From: Solimonas sp036405815
GTDB taxonomy: Bacteria; Pseudomonadota; Gammaproteobacteria; Nevskiales; Nevskiaceae
Assembly (NCBI GenBank): GCA_036405815.1
Contig: DASWWX010000063.1
Span: 62,001 to 126,000, forward strand
Length of the DNA: 64,000 nt
Reading direction: 5' to 3'
In this document: piece after piece, positions 56,104-64,000 of the stretch
Layout: each line of letters begins with the position of its first letter
Position numbering within the stretch: position 1 is the stretch's first letter
Notes under the pieces: generated by a model
What the model saw: the letters and a program-made list of their open reading frames with translations, nothing else
Told to the model about the DNA's origin: nothing
Databases searched by the model: none
Translations under genes and position numbers: made by a program

Positions 56104-56133
56104 TCGTGCGGGCGACCGGAATCGCCCGCACGA
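56104..56133. terminator. Bidirectional hairpin between rdgC and the DUF885 gene
   Basis: A perfect 12-bp stem (56104-56115 with 56122-56133) with loop CCGGAA lies in the 101-bp convergent gap. It has no U-tract on either side, so it is a weak or Rho-assisted terminator. Confidence 0.6.
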
Positions 56134-56187
56134 GCCTCGCGTCTCATCCGCGCATCAGCGGCATCTCCGCGCCACCTCAGCCGCGCC

Positions 56188-58047
56188 TCAGCCACGCTTG
56201 CGCTCGGCGATCCAGCCCTCGACACGCCGCTGCAGCAGCTCCAGCGGCATCGCACCGCCACCCAGAACCACGTCGTGGAAGGCGCGGATGTCGAAACGCT
56301 CACCCAGCTCGGACTCCGCCTGGGCGCGCAGTTCCTGGATCTTGAGCATGCCGATCTTGTAGGACGTGGCCTGGCCCGGCATCACCAGGTAACGCTGCAC
56401 TTCCGACCGCACCGCCGCCAGCGGCACCGCGGTGTTGGCGGTGAAGTACGCGATCGCCTGCTCCTGGCTCCAGTTCATCGTGTGCAGGCCGGTATCGACC
56501 ACCAGCCGCACGGCGCGCCACATCTCGCTGGTCAGCCGACCGAAGTCCGAGTACGGATCCTGATAGGTGCCCGGCATCTGCTTGGCCAGCCACTCGGCGT
56601 ACAGCGCCCAACCCTCCACGTACGCCGTGAAGCCGGCCTGGCGGCGGAACGTGGGAATCCCCTCCAGCTCCTGCGCGATCGAAATCTGCATGTGATGGCC
56701 GGGTAGCGCCTCGTGATAGGCGATCACCTCCAGCTCGGTCTTCGGCATCGCGCCCATGTCGGACAGATGCGCGTAATAGATGCCGGGGCGCGCGCCATCC
56801 GGCGTGCCAGGGAAATAGTGCTGCGCCGCCCCGTCCTGCTCGCGGAACGGTTCGACGCGCTTGACCACCACATCGGCCTTGGGCAGCAGGCCGAACCAGT
56901 TCGGCAGCTCCTTCTTGATGTTGTCGATCGCCGCGGTGGCGGCATCGAGATAGCCCTGCCGGCCCGCGTCGGTATTCGGGAAGCGGAAGCGCGGATCGCT
57001 GCCGAGGAACTTGAAGAACGCCGGCAGGTCGCCCTTGAAGCCGGTGCGGTCCTTGAGCGCGATCATCTCGGCGCGCAGCCGCGTCACCTCGCGCAAGCCG
57101 ATCTCGTGAATCTCGGCGGCGGTCAATGCCGTGGTCGTCTGCTGCGCGAGCTGATGCTGGTAATAGGCCGCGCCGTTGGGCTGCGCACCGACGCCCTGCG
57201 CCTGGGCCGTCGTGTTCGGCAGATCGGCCCGCACCCAGGCGATCAGCGTCTTGTAGGCCGGCAGAAACCGGGTCAGCAGCGCCGTGCGCGACTCGGCCTT
57301 GAGCGCGGCGGCGCGTTCCGGCGTCAGCGTGCCCTTCTCCACCAGCGCGTCGATCTTGCGCTGCATGTCCGCCCACAACGCGGAATCCGCGCCCTTGTCG
57401 AACGGCGCGCCGGCGATCACCTTCTGCGCCTGCTCGACCACGCCTTCGTACGCGAACCGCGGCGGCCGCACGCCGTAGGCCACCGAAGCCTGGGCATGCG
57501 CCAGGAGCTGATCGATCACGCGCGGCACCTCGCCGACGCGAGCGATATAGGCCCGCATGTCGGACTCGTCGTCGACCGCATGAAAGCTGATCAGGAACGT
57601 CGGCAGGAACGACTGCAGGCCGTTCATCTGATCGAAGGCGTACTGGTTGCGCCGGAACGGCACGGCCGCCAGCGCCTGTTCGTACTGGTACTTCCAGAGG
57701 TCGTAGGAGCGCTTGGTTTCGTCCGACAGCAGCGCGTAGTCGAACGCCGACTGCATCTGCGCGACGCTGACGCGCTGCCACTCCAGTTGCCGGTCCGCCG
57801 CCGCGTCCGAGAGATCATCGAAGCGGTCGTACAGCTCCTTGCGTCCGAGGAACGTCAGCTGCATCGGACTGAAGCGCAGCGCCTCCTCGTAACGCGCCTC
57901 GAACCAGGCGTTGAGGCGCTCCGATTCAGCGGCGACGCGCTCGGCCGTCGGTGTGGCGGTCGGCGCGGAAGTTGGCGCGGCCGATGGCGGCGCAACGGCG
58001 CAACCGCTGAGCAGCAGCAGGACCAGGCAAGCGGAAGCGACGCGCAT
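56188..58047 (-). CDS. DUF885 family lipoprotein (putative metallopeptidase)
   Basis: A 619-residue exported protein. The lipobox LLLLSGCAV gives lipidated Cys16, followed by an Ala/Pro/Thr linker to about residue 34. The DUF885 domain fills the rest. YHEALPGHHMQISIAQELEG (near residue 440) contains the HE..HH-type motif that suggests zinc-dependent hydrolysis, as in M3-like peptidases. The domain is found in many gammaproteobacterial lipoproteins of unknown substrate. A GGAGAGAG site precedes ATG 58047. It is the last gene of the minus-strand hydrolase cluster, 137 bp after the GDPD gene. Confidence 0.9.
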   Translation of the reverse strand: MRVASACLVLLLLSGCAVAPPSAAPTSAPTATPTAERVAAESERLNAWFEARYEEALRFSPMQLTFLGRKELYDRFDDLSDAAADRQLEWQRVSVAQMQSAFDYALLSDETKRSYDLWKYQYEQALAAVPFRRNQYAFDQMNGLQSFLPTFLISFHAVDDESDMRAYIARVGEVPRVIDQLLAHAQASVAYGVRPPRFAYEGVVEQAQKVIAGAPFDKGADSALWADMQRKIDALVEKGTLTPERAAALKAESRTALLTRFLPAYKTLIAWVRADLPNTTAQAQGVGAQPNGAAYYQHQLAQQTTTALTAAEIHEIGLREVTRLRAEMIALKDRTGFKGDLPAFFKFLGSDPRFRFPNTDAGRQGYLDAATAAIDNIKKELPNWFGLLPKADVVVKRVEPFREQDGAAQHYFPGTPDGARPGIYYAHLSDMGAMPKTELEVIAYHEALPGHHMQISIAQELEGIPTFRRQAGFTAYVEGWALYAEWLAKQMPGTYQDPYSDFGRLTSEMWRAVRLVVDTGLHTMNWSQEQAIAYFTANTAVPLAAVRSEVQRYLVMPGQATSYKIGMLKIQELRAQAESELGERFDIRAFHDVVLGGGAMPLELLQRRVEGWIAERKRG

Positions 58048-58184
58048 GAACTCTCTCCGGAGCAGAACGCGCCGAGCCTACCGCATCGCGCCGCGTGGCG
58101 ACGCGGGCTGGGTGAAATCACGGGTGCGCGAGTCGATCCGGAATCCGGCACAACGGTCCAGCGTTCGCGGGAACAAGGAATCGC

Positions 58185-59129
58185 CTAGCGGATCGGCTCA
58201 GGGCACGCCGCAAACGCGCCGGCATCCACCAGCGCGCGGTAGCGATCCGGGAAGTTGGTGAAGATGCCATCCACGCACAGCGTGCCGATGCGCTCGAGGT
58301 CTTCGGTCGAGTTGACCGTATAGGGATGCACTGCCAGGCCCAGCGCATGCGCCTGATCCACCAGCGCCTGCGTGGTCTCGCCGACCGGCGGACCGATACC
58401 GAACGAGTAGGCGGCGGCCACCGGCAAGGTGATGCCGCTGCCGGCGAACATCAGCTGGATCAGCGGTATTTCCGGATCGAGCAGGCGCATGCGCAGCAAC
58501 GAATCCGGCGTGAACGACTGCACCAGCACCTGCCGTTCGCTGACCGCACCATCGCGCAGGCCGTACTCGTTGATCAGCCGCAGCAGCTCGGCCTCCATCG
58601 GTCGCAGCGTGCCGATGGTCTTGGTCTCGATGTAGTACCTGATGTCGCTGCCATAGCGCTGGAACACCTCCTCCAGCTTCGGAATCTGCAGGCCGACGTA
58701 CTCCGGCCGCGCACGATCCGGGTAGGCCTCGTTGAACCAGCTGCCCATGTCGCAGGTCTTCAGCTGCGCCAGCGTCTTGGTGCCGACGCGACCGCTGCAG
58801 TTCTCCGCCGGGCCGCGCGCGGTGCGATCCAGCGTCGCATCGTGCAGGCAGACCAACACACCATCGCCAGTCATCGCGATGTCCTGCTCCAAGTAGTCGG
58901 CACCCATCGTCAGCGCCAGATCGTAGGCGGCGATCGTATGCTCCGGCGCATGGCCGGACGCACCGCGATGCGCGATCACGCGCTGGCCGTCGACGCGCGC
59001 CGGTGGCGGCGGTGGTTCCGGCGTCGTGCCCGGTTCGGACAGCGGCGCCGAACCACTGCAGGCGCTGAGCATCGCGGCCAGCACCACGGCAAGAACCACA
59101 ACAACCGGCATCCGTGCAGCGCGCGTCAT
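58185..59129 (-). CDS. Glycerophosphodiester phosphodiesterase lipoprotein
   Basis: A 314-residue exported enzyme. The lipobox AAMLSACSG puts lipidated Cys at 24. The GDPD TIM barrel begins at VIAHRGASGHAPEHT (catalytic His and the HRG motif) and continues with YLEQDIAMTGDGVLVCLHD, which provides the metal-binding Glu/Asp and second His. IRYYIETKTIG adds another acidic ligand. It hydrolyses glycerophosphodiesters to glycerol-3-phosphate and an alcohol, a route for phosphorus and lipid recycling. It lies 14 bp after the PHP-type lipoprotein gene, so the two are co-transcribed. Confidence 0.92.
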   Translation of the reverse strand: MTRAARMPVVVVLAVVLAAMLSACSGSAPLSEPGTTPEPPPPPARVDGQRVIAHRGASGHAPEHTIAAYDLALTMGADYLEQDIAMTGDGVLVCLHDATLDRTARGPAENCSGRVGTKTLAQLKTCDMGSWFNEAYPDRARPEYVGLQIPKLEEVFQRYGSDIRYYIETKTIGTLRPMEAELLRLINEYGLRDGAVSERQVLVQSFTPDSLLRMRLLDPEIPLIQLMFAGSGITLPVAAAYSFGIGPPVGETTQALVDQAHALGLAVHPYTVNSTEDLERIGTLCVDGIFTNFPDRYRALVDAGAFAACPEPIR

Positions 59130-59143
59130 GTCAGCTCGAACTC

Positions 59144-60412
59144 TCAGTTACGGGGGGCAATCCAGACCGGCGCCAGGTACGCCGCCGACACACCGTCCGG
59201 GTCATGCGCGCGCACCACGTACCAGCGTTCGGTCTCGCCGACCGGCAGCGTGGTCTGCAGGCGGCCGCCGCTGGCGTGCGCGATCTCCTCGCCGCCGCTG
59301 CTGTACAGGCGCAGCTCGCCAACAAAGGCGCTGCCGTCGGCCTCGCGCAGCTGCACCGTCAGCGGCACGCTGCTGCCGCGATCGCAGCGCAGGCTCGCGC
59401 CCATCGGATGGCCGGCAGCGTCGAGGGTGGCACGCAGGTGGCGCCCCGGCGACAGCGCGTAAGTACGGCGCGCCAGCCAGGCTTCACGGAACGCGTCCTC
59501 GGTCAGCGCCGTGGCCTGGGTCACCGTCTTCGGCCGCTCCTCGGAGCCGTACTTCAGCTCGTGCTCGTCTTCCGAGCCGATCGGCGCCAGGCGCCAGCCC
59601 TTGTCGAGCGCGCGCACGTAGTCGGGGAAATAGCGATCATCACCGTTGCGATCGTTGTAGACCTCCATGCCGAACATGCGCTCGACTGCGGACGGGATCA
59701 GCTTGAAGTCGTTCCAGTTGCAGCCCGGATCGCCGTCAGCGAAGCACTTGTCGCTGGGATGGTTGAAGTGCGCGAGGCCATCGCCACCGCCGCCGAACGG
59801 CAGCGGCGCGGTGACGCTGCCACCCAGGCCGATCGCATTCGGATCGCGGCCGAACCACGACCAGAACGTCTCCATCGTCACGATATAGCCGAGATCGGTC
59901 TTGGCATTGCTGAAATTCTTCGAGAAGTAGACGTTGATGTGGCCGAAGCGGTCCGAGGTCCACTCGAAGCCGCGGATCGCCAAGAAGCTCTCGTCGCTGG
60001 CCTCGGCCGCCTGCGAGGCGGTGCTCTGCCACTTCACCAGCTCATCCGCGGTCGGCGTCAGGCAGGTCAGCAGGCCGTCCGGTGTCGTGAAGCAATCGTT
60101 GCCGAGCGAGATGAAGACGGCGGTGTCCAGCGTGTCCGAGTGCTCGCTGGAGCCGACGAACGAATAACCGGCTTCCTTGATCGTGGCGAAGTAATCGCGC
60201 GGAATGCTGTGAATGTCGCCGTCCGAGTAGGCGCTGTGCTCATGCATCGTGCCTTCGTAGTCGCGCAGGCTGGTGAGCGCCGGACCCGAGTACGCGTCGC
60301 ACTGCGCCGCAGTCGCCGGTGGCGGACTGCCGCCACCGCTATCGGCGGGGCTGCTGGAATTGCCGCAGGCCGCTAGTGCCAACGCGGAGACGAGACCGAT
60401 CAGATGACGCAT
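59144..60412 (-). CDS. PHP-type (CehA/McbA-like) metallohydrolase lipoprotein
   Basis: A 422-residue exported protein. The signal MRHLIGLVSALALAAC gives lipidated Cys16. The PHP-like core has the HxH pair in GTMHEHSAYSDGD (near residue 55), a further His in VGSSEHSDTLD, and HFNHPSDKCF and GSEDEHELKYG later, which could form a two- or three-metal site. A C-terminal beta domain follows. Relatives include carbamate hydrolases CehA and McbA. The substrate here is unknown and could be a phosphoester or ester. GGGGGAG precedes ATG 60412. It lies between the purple-acid-phosphatase-like and GDPD genes. Confidence 0.82.
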   Translation of the reverse strand: MRHLIGLVSALALAACGNSSSPADSGGGSPPPATAAQCDAYSGPALTSLRDYEGTMHEHSAYSDGDIHSIPRDYFATIKEAGYSFVGSSEHSDTLDTAVFISLGNDCFTTPDGLLTCLTPTADELVKWQSTASQAAEASDESFLAIRGFEWTSDRFGHINVYFSKNFSNAKTDLGYIVTMETFWSWFGRDPNAIGLGGSVTAPLPFGGGGDGLAHFNHPSDKCFADGDPGCNWNDFKLIPSAVERMFGMEVYNDRNGDDRYFPDYVRALDKGWRLAPIGSEDEHELKYGSEERPKTVTQATALTEDAFREAWLARRTYALSPGRHLRATLDAAGHPMGASLRCDRGSSVPLTVQLREADGSAFVGELRLYSSGGEEIAHASGGRLQTTLPVGETERWYVVRAHDPDGVSAAYLAPVWIAPRN

Positions 60413-60476
60413 AACTCCCCCTTCGTACGATGAACGCCCCGGCGTCGCTCCCGGGGGGAGAAGCGCGGCGCGGGGC

Positions 60477-61856
60477 TCAACCATGCCACAGCGCCTGGTG
60501 CAGGTGCTGTGCGTTGCGAAGTTTGGTGTGTGCCTCGACATAACGCCAGTGCGCACCCGCGTCGGCGAGGATCGCCTGGAAGTCGCGGATCGGCTTTACC
60601 GCCTCATGCCGCGCGATGCCGGGGCGCGGCGTCAGTTCAAATTCGTCGATCACGCTCAGGTCCGACGTCGGCGGACCATCCTCGCCGTCGTCCACCGCAT
60701 AGGTGGTGGCGACGATGCGCCCTGGCTCCACCGCGTACTCGACAAAGCTGTAGCGGCGCTGCTGGACCTGACTCCAGGCGCTGAAGCCATCGAAGGTCCG
60801 CATGCCCTGACCGCCGCCGCCGGCACAGACCTGCACGTAGCCGAACGGCAACGGCAAGCCCAGCCCCATGGGCTGGCTGCGCTGATAGCTGTGATCGTGA
60901 CCGACCAGCAGCAGGTCGACGCCGTAGCGCAGCATGATGTTCTCCTCGAGCAACACCAGCGTCGGATTGGCCGGGCTGCGGCCCTCCTCGTCGGTCCAGA
61001 TCGTGAAGTGTTGCAGGAAGACGATGAAATCGATCTCGCCGGCGGCGCGACGCAGCGCCGCGGTCGCCAGATCGGTCTCGATCTTCACCAGCTCGGCCGG
61101 CAGCGTGCCGTCGGTGATCAACGCACCGCCGGTGGACACCATTAAATGCACGCGGCCGACATCGAAGCTGTAGAACGTCTCGCTGCGCCCCGGATGGCTG
61201 AAGCGCGTGCGGAACGCCGCGCCGGTGCCATCCTTGTCCTCGTGATTGCCGGGACAGCACATCATCGGCACCTGCGCCGCCAGATGCTCCATCTGGTTGA
61301 ACCAGTCGTCCCACACCGGCTGATTGCCGTCGGCATAGGACAGGTCGCCGGCGATGACGAAGAAATCGCTCCCACGCCGCAGGATGCCCTCGCGCACCGC
61401 GCGCGCATACACGGTGCGCCCGTGATCGCCGAAGTGCGCGAAGCGGAAGCGATCCACCGGCGTCGGCTTGACGATGAAATCCGGTGACGTGGCCGCGCCG
61501 TTGCGGACGCGGTAGCGCAGCGGTCGCGCCGGATCGAAGCCTTTCATCGTCGCGCGGTGCGTGGTCACCGGCACATCGAACGCCGCTTCGGTGGTCGCGG
61601 TCGCGATCTGCATCGGGCCACCGTCATGGCCGAACTCCACGACGCCCGGTGCGTCGTCCACCGCGTCGGTAAACCAGGTGACCGTGCGCGTCTTCCGTGG
61701 ATCGCCGGTCCAGCTCAGGTGCACGCCACGCGGGCCGTTGCGCGGCGCCGGTGGCGGCGCGATCCCATCCGGCGCGGTGCTGCCGCCGCAGGCCTGCAGC
61801 AGCGACGGCAGCAACAGCGTGGAACCGGCTTGCAGCAGACGGCGGCGGGTGTTCAT
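60477..61856 (-). CDS. Purple acid phosphatase-like metallophosphoesterase
   Basis: A 459-residue exported enzyme. The start NTRRRLLQAG with a hydrophobic run to LLQACGG looks like a Tat signal that ends in a lipobox-like cysteine. An N-terminal fibronectin-like PAP domain (about 40-130) precedes a metallophosphatase core. Metal-ligand motifs include HFGDHG, IAGDLSYADG, CCPGNHED and GHDHSYQRS. It would release phosphate from esters in the periplasm or at the surface. ATG 61856 is the only start that opens the signal. The PHP-type gene follows 64 bp downstream, and an MBL-fold gene is divergent. Confidence 0.9.
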   Translation of the reverse strand: MNTRRRLLQAGSTLLLPSLLQACGGSTAPDGIAPPPAPRNGPRGVHLSWTGDPRKTRTVTWFTDAVDDAPGVVEFGHDGGPMQIATATTEAAFDVPVTTHRATMKGFDPARPLRYRVRNGAATSPDFIVKPTPVDRFRFAHFGDHGRTVYARAVREGILRRGSDFFVIAGDLSYADGNQPVWDDWFNQMEHLAAQVPMMCCPGNHEDKDGTGAAFRTRFSHPGRSETFYSFDVGRVHLMVSTGGALITDGTLPAELVKIETDLATAALRRAAGEIDFIVFLQHFTIWTDEEGRSPANPTLVLLEENIMLRYGVDLLLVGHDHSYQRSQPMGLGLPLPFGYVQVCAGGGGQGMRTFDGFSAWSQVQQRRYSFVEYAVEPGRIVATTYAVDDGEDGPPTSDLSVIDEFELTPRPGIARHEAVKPIRDFQAILADAGAHWRYVEAHTKLRNAQHLHQALWHG

Positions 61857-61869
61857 GGCGGTGGCGGAA

Positions 61870-61921
61870 GATCGGGCGGAATCGGGCCGGATTCGGCCGG
61901 GAGTCGGTCGGGAATCAGGCG
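61870..61921. repeat. Degenerate 10-11 bp tandem repeat in a divergent promoter region
   Basis: Five imperfect units (GATCGGGCG, GAATCGGGCCG, GATTCGGCCG, GGAGTCGGTCG, GGAATCAGGCG) follow each other between the phosphatase and MBL genes. The period is close to one helical turn. Confidence 0.5.
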
Positions 61922-62045
61922 GACAGCCGCGTAACCTATCGGCCGCTTGTGACCGCCTCGTGAAAATCCAGATTGCCGCCATTGCAGGACGCCCGGCCCT
62001 GCGCTCTACTTCCGCGCCAGCATCGCCACGCCACAGGAGCGCAGC

Positions 62046-63128
62046 ATGAGCCTCATCCGCCGCATCACGCATTTCGACGGCACCCGCAACGCCGCACGTC
62101 CGCTGGATCGTGTCGAGAACGTGCGCGCCGCGAGCCAGGACCTGCGCAGGGAAATGCTCGCCGGCCAACCCGTGCCCTACTACCGCTCGATGGAACTGGT
62201 GCGCGTGCCCTACCCGGCCAAGTTCGGCTACCTCAACGGCTTCGGCCTGCTGCCGCCGTTCATGCATCTGTGCAACCGCCTGTTCGTCGTGCAGTTCAAC
62301 ACGAGCGAAGGCCTGAAGACGCTGCTGGTCGGGCCGTCCGACTGGGAGCATCAGCTCGACACGCCGTTCTTCAAGCGCCTCAGCGACGGCATGGGCCCGT
62401 TCGCCAAGCTCGGCGAGGCGCTGGTGTTCCGCAAGATGGGTACGGTGCTGGAACGCCTCGCGCAGATCGGCCTTGCGCCGGAAGACATCGACTACCTGAC
62501 CTACGACCACCTGCACACGCAGAACGTCACGCGCTGGCTGGGCGCGGGCGGCACCGCCGCGATCTTCCCGAACGCTAAGCTGCTGGTGATGCGCGAGGAA
62601 TGGGATTCCGCACAGTCGCTGATTCCCTGGCAGAACCAGTGGTACTGCCCGAACGGCACCGCCGGCGTGCCGATGGACCGCGTGGTGCTGCTCGACCACG
62701 ACGTCATGCTCGGCGAAGGTGTGGCGCTGATCCGCACCAAGGGCCACACCGAGGGCAATCACTCCATCGTCGTGCACACGCCGGAGGGCCTGAAGGTCAC
62801 CAGCGAGAACGGCGTCAGCCTCGACGCTTACGTGCCGCTGCTGTCCAAGGTGCCGGGTGTCGCCGACTACGCGCGCGCCACCGGTGCCGAAGTCGTGCTC
62901 AACGGCAACACGCAGGAATACGCGATCGACCAGTACATCTCGATGGTGCAGGAGAAGGCCATCGCCGGGCCGAACCCGCGCGACGAACGCCTGCCCAATC
63001 TCGCGCCGTCGTCGGAATCGGCCGGCTACTGGCTATTCCCGCGCACCGCGCCGACGTTCACGGTCGGCGACCTGCACTTCGGCACGTTGCAGAAAAAGTC
63101 CGCCCCCTCGCTCAAGGCCGCGGCATGA
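62046..63128 (+). CDS. MBL-fold hydrolase-like protein with altered zinc motif
   Basis: A 360-residue protein of metallo-beta-lactamase fold. The first metal motif reads TYDHLHTQN instead of HxHxDH: the HxH is present, but the following Asp-His is Gln-Asn. Later elements are recognisable (MREEWDSA, LIRTKGHTEGNHSIVVHT with the third-motif His, LLDHDV). It may bind one metal only or be non-classical. Its substrate is unknown. No signal peptide is present, so it is cytoplasmic. The stop overlaps the ATG of the SDR gene (ATGA at 63125-63128). Confidence 0.83.
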   Translation: MSLIRRITHFDGTRNAARPLDRVENVRAASQDLRREMLAGQPVPYYRSMELVRVPYPAKFGYLNGFGLLPPFMHLCNRLFVVQFNTSEGLKTLLVGPSDWEHQLDTPFFKRLSDGMGPFAKLGEALVFRKMGTVLERLAQIGLAPEDIDYLTYDHLHTQNVTRWLGAGGTAAIFPNAKLLVMREEWDSAQSLIPWQNQWYCPNGTAGVPMDRVVLLDHDVMLGEGVALIRTKGHTEGNHSIVVHTPEGLKVTSENGVSLDAYVPLLSKVPGVADYARATGAEVVLNGNTQEYAIDQYISMVQEKAIAGPNPRDERLPNLAPSSESAGYWLFPRTAPTFTVGDLHFGTLQKKSAPSLKAAA

Positions 63129-63955
63129 GCGCCATCGTCCAGGACCAGGTCCATCTCGTCACCGGTGCCGCCTCCGGCATCGGCGCGCATCTGGCGCGCG
63201 AGCTGCTGGCGCGCGGCGCGCGCGTCTGCGCGGTCGACATCAACGTCGAGGCGATGGAAGCGCTGCGCGCGCTGGCACCCGCCGAACGCCTGATGATCGA
63301 ACGCCTGGACGTGCGCGATCCCGCGCAGTGGCAGGCCCTGATCGCCAAGCTGCGCATCCACTGGGGCCGGCTCGACGTGCTGATGAACGTCGCCGGCGTC
63401 CTGCGCCTGGCCTACATCGACGCTTTCACCGCCGACGACGTCCACCTGCAACTCGACATCAACACCAAGGGTGTGATGTTCGGCACGCAGGCGGCGGCCC
63501 GCGCGATGCTGGAACAGGGCCGCGGCCACATCATCAACGTCGCCTCGCTGGCCGGCATCGCGCCGGTGCCGGGGCTGGCGCTGTACTCGGCATCCAAGTT
63601 CGCGGTGCGCGGCTTCACGCTGGCCGCCGCCTTCGAGTTGCGCGAGAAAAACATCAAGGTCACCGCCGTCTGCCCGGACGCGGTGCAGACACCGATGCTC
63701 GACATCCAGGTCGACCGCGAAGAAGCGGCACTCACGTTCTCCGGCAGCCGCTCGCCGCTGACGGTGGAAGACATCGGCCGCGCCATCTTCGACCGCGCGC
63801 TGACCAAAGCGCCGCTGGAGATCATGCTGCCGACCACGCGCGGCGTCATGGCCAAGTTCGGCAGCGCCTTCCCGAGTTCCAGCCTGGGCCTGTTCGGCTT
63901 CCTGCGCCGCATCGGCCGCAAGCGCCAGCTCGAACGCCAGCAGCGCGCGAGCTGA
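63125..63955 (+). CDS. Short-chain dehydrogenase/reductase
   Basis: A 276-residue classical SDR. The cofactor motif TGAASGIG is at residues 14-21. Asp near residue 38 in AVDINVE points to NAD(H). NVAGVLRLA contains the NAG-like triad Asn. The catalytic Ser is in INVASLAG and the YxxxK pair in LYSASK. C-terminal residues (RRIGRKRQLERQQ) are basic and may touch a membrane. The substrate is unknown; coupling to the MBL-fold gene by a 4-base overlap suggests they act in the same pathway. Confidence 0.92.
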   Translation: MSAIVQDQVHLVTGAASGIGAHLARELLARGARVCAVDINVEAMEALRALAPAERLMIERLDVRDPAQWQALIAKLRIHWGRLDVLMNVAGVLRLAYIDAFTADDVHLQLDINTKGVMFGTQAAARAMLEQGRGHIINVASLAGIAPVPGLALYSASKFAVRGFTLAAAFELREKNIKVTAVCPDAVQTPMLDIQVDREEAALTFSGSRSPLTVEDIGRAIFDRALTKAPLEIMLPTTRGVMAKFGSAFPSSSLGLFGFLRRIGRKRQLERQQRAS

Positions 63956-63964
63956 AGCGCGGCG

Positions 63965-64000
63965 ATGCGCACCGTAGTCCGGCTGCTCGGCGCACTGGCA
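63965..64000 (+). CDS. Possible start of a further gene (cut by window end)
   Basis: Nine bases after the SDR stop, an ATG opens MRTVVRLLGALA, which looks like the beginning of a signal peptide or membrane helix. Only 12 codons are visible. It would be the third gene of the MBL-SDR operon. Confidence 0.35.
   Translation, partial: MRTVVRLLGALA

Overview
The window is high-GC DNA packed with genes of bacterial housekeeping type. The gene set points to a gammaproteobacterium: metW followed by a DUF4426 gene, rdgC, yaeQ, a prfB-lysS operon, a TolC-type outer-membrane protein, two OmpA proteins and many lipoproteins. A groESL operon carrying a CIRCE (HrcA) site, an alkyl sulfatase, and an MMPL/RND pump next to a LolA-like protein would suit a Xanthomonadales or Nevskiales-like lineage. 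That placement is inference from gene content only. I see no phage, transposase, plasmid or CRISPR genes. Composition is even apart from a short AT-rich patch near 19000.

Layout. 1-3.6 kb: the end of metW, DUF4426, a PlsC-like acyltransferase and a GMC oxidoreductase. 3.6-7 kb: a lone GspE/PilB ATPase, then hsp20 with a sigma32-type promoter and a CbpA-like DnaJ protein. 7-14.1 kb (mostly minus): fbp, yaeQ, a WYL regulator, a PaaI thioesterase, groEL-groES with CIRCE, nitronate monooxygenase and an Mpo1-like protein. 14.2-19 kb: a LuxR regulator, a DUF2914 membrane protein, a rhodanese, tolC and an epimerase. 19-27 kb: a sulfate/sulfur uptake locus (OscA-like protein, OprP-like porin, two sulfate-binding paralogues, a TOBE protein, a class II amidotransferase-like protein, cysT-cysW-cysA). 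27-31 kb: prfB (with its programmed frameshift), lysS and a Bcr/CflA exporter on the minus strand.

31-45 kb is envelope-rich. It holds an OmpA protein; a minus-strand operon of three lipoproteins (alkyl sulfatase, a protein of unknown family, an alpha/beta hydrolase) opposite an AraC regulator; a glycine-zipper lipoprotein; a possible small RNA; a LolA-like protein paired with an RND/MMPL permease that carries a C-terminal cyclic-nucleotide-binding domain; a second OmpA protein; and a lipoprotein with a long TGG[S/T] repeat. 45-50 kb: tRNA-Asn, aspartate aminotransferase, TerC, uvrB and tRNA-Val. The 3' end and terminator of tRNA-Val recur in tandem as units of about 161 bp. 50-64 kb: PhoD-like phosphatase, rhomboid protease, GST, cardiolipin synthase, rdgC, then a minus-strand run of exported hydrolases (DUF885, GDPD, PHP-type, purple-acid-phosphatase-like) and a plus-strand MBL-fold/SDR pair.

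Two themes recur: scavenging of sulfur (sulfate ABC system, alkyl sulfatase) and exported or lipid-anchored ester and phosphoester hydrolases. The most unusual items are the tRNA-Val-derived tandem repeats, the RND-cNMP fusion, the second sulfate-binding protein with an altered binding pocket, the sulfatase/lipoprotein operon, and an orphan terminator that suggests a small RNA at about 38.7 kb.
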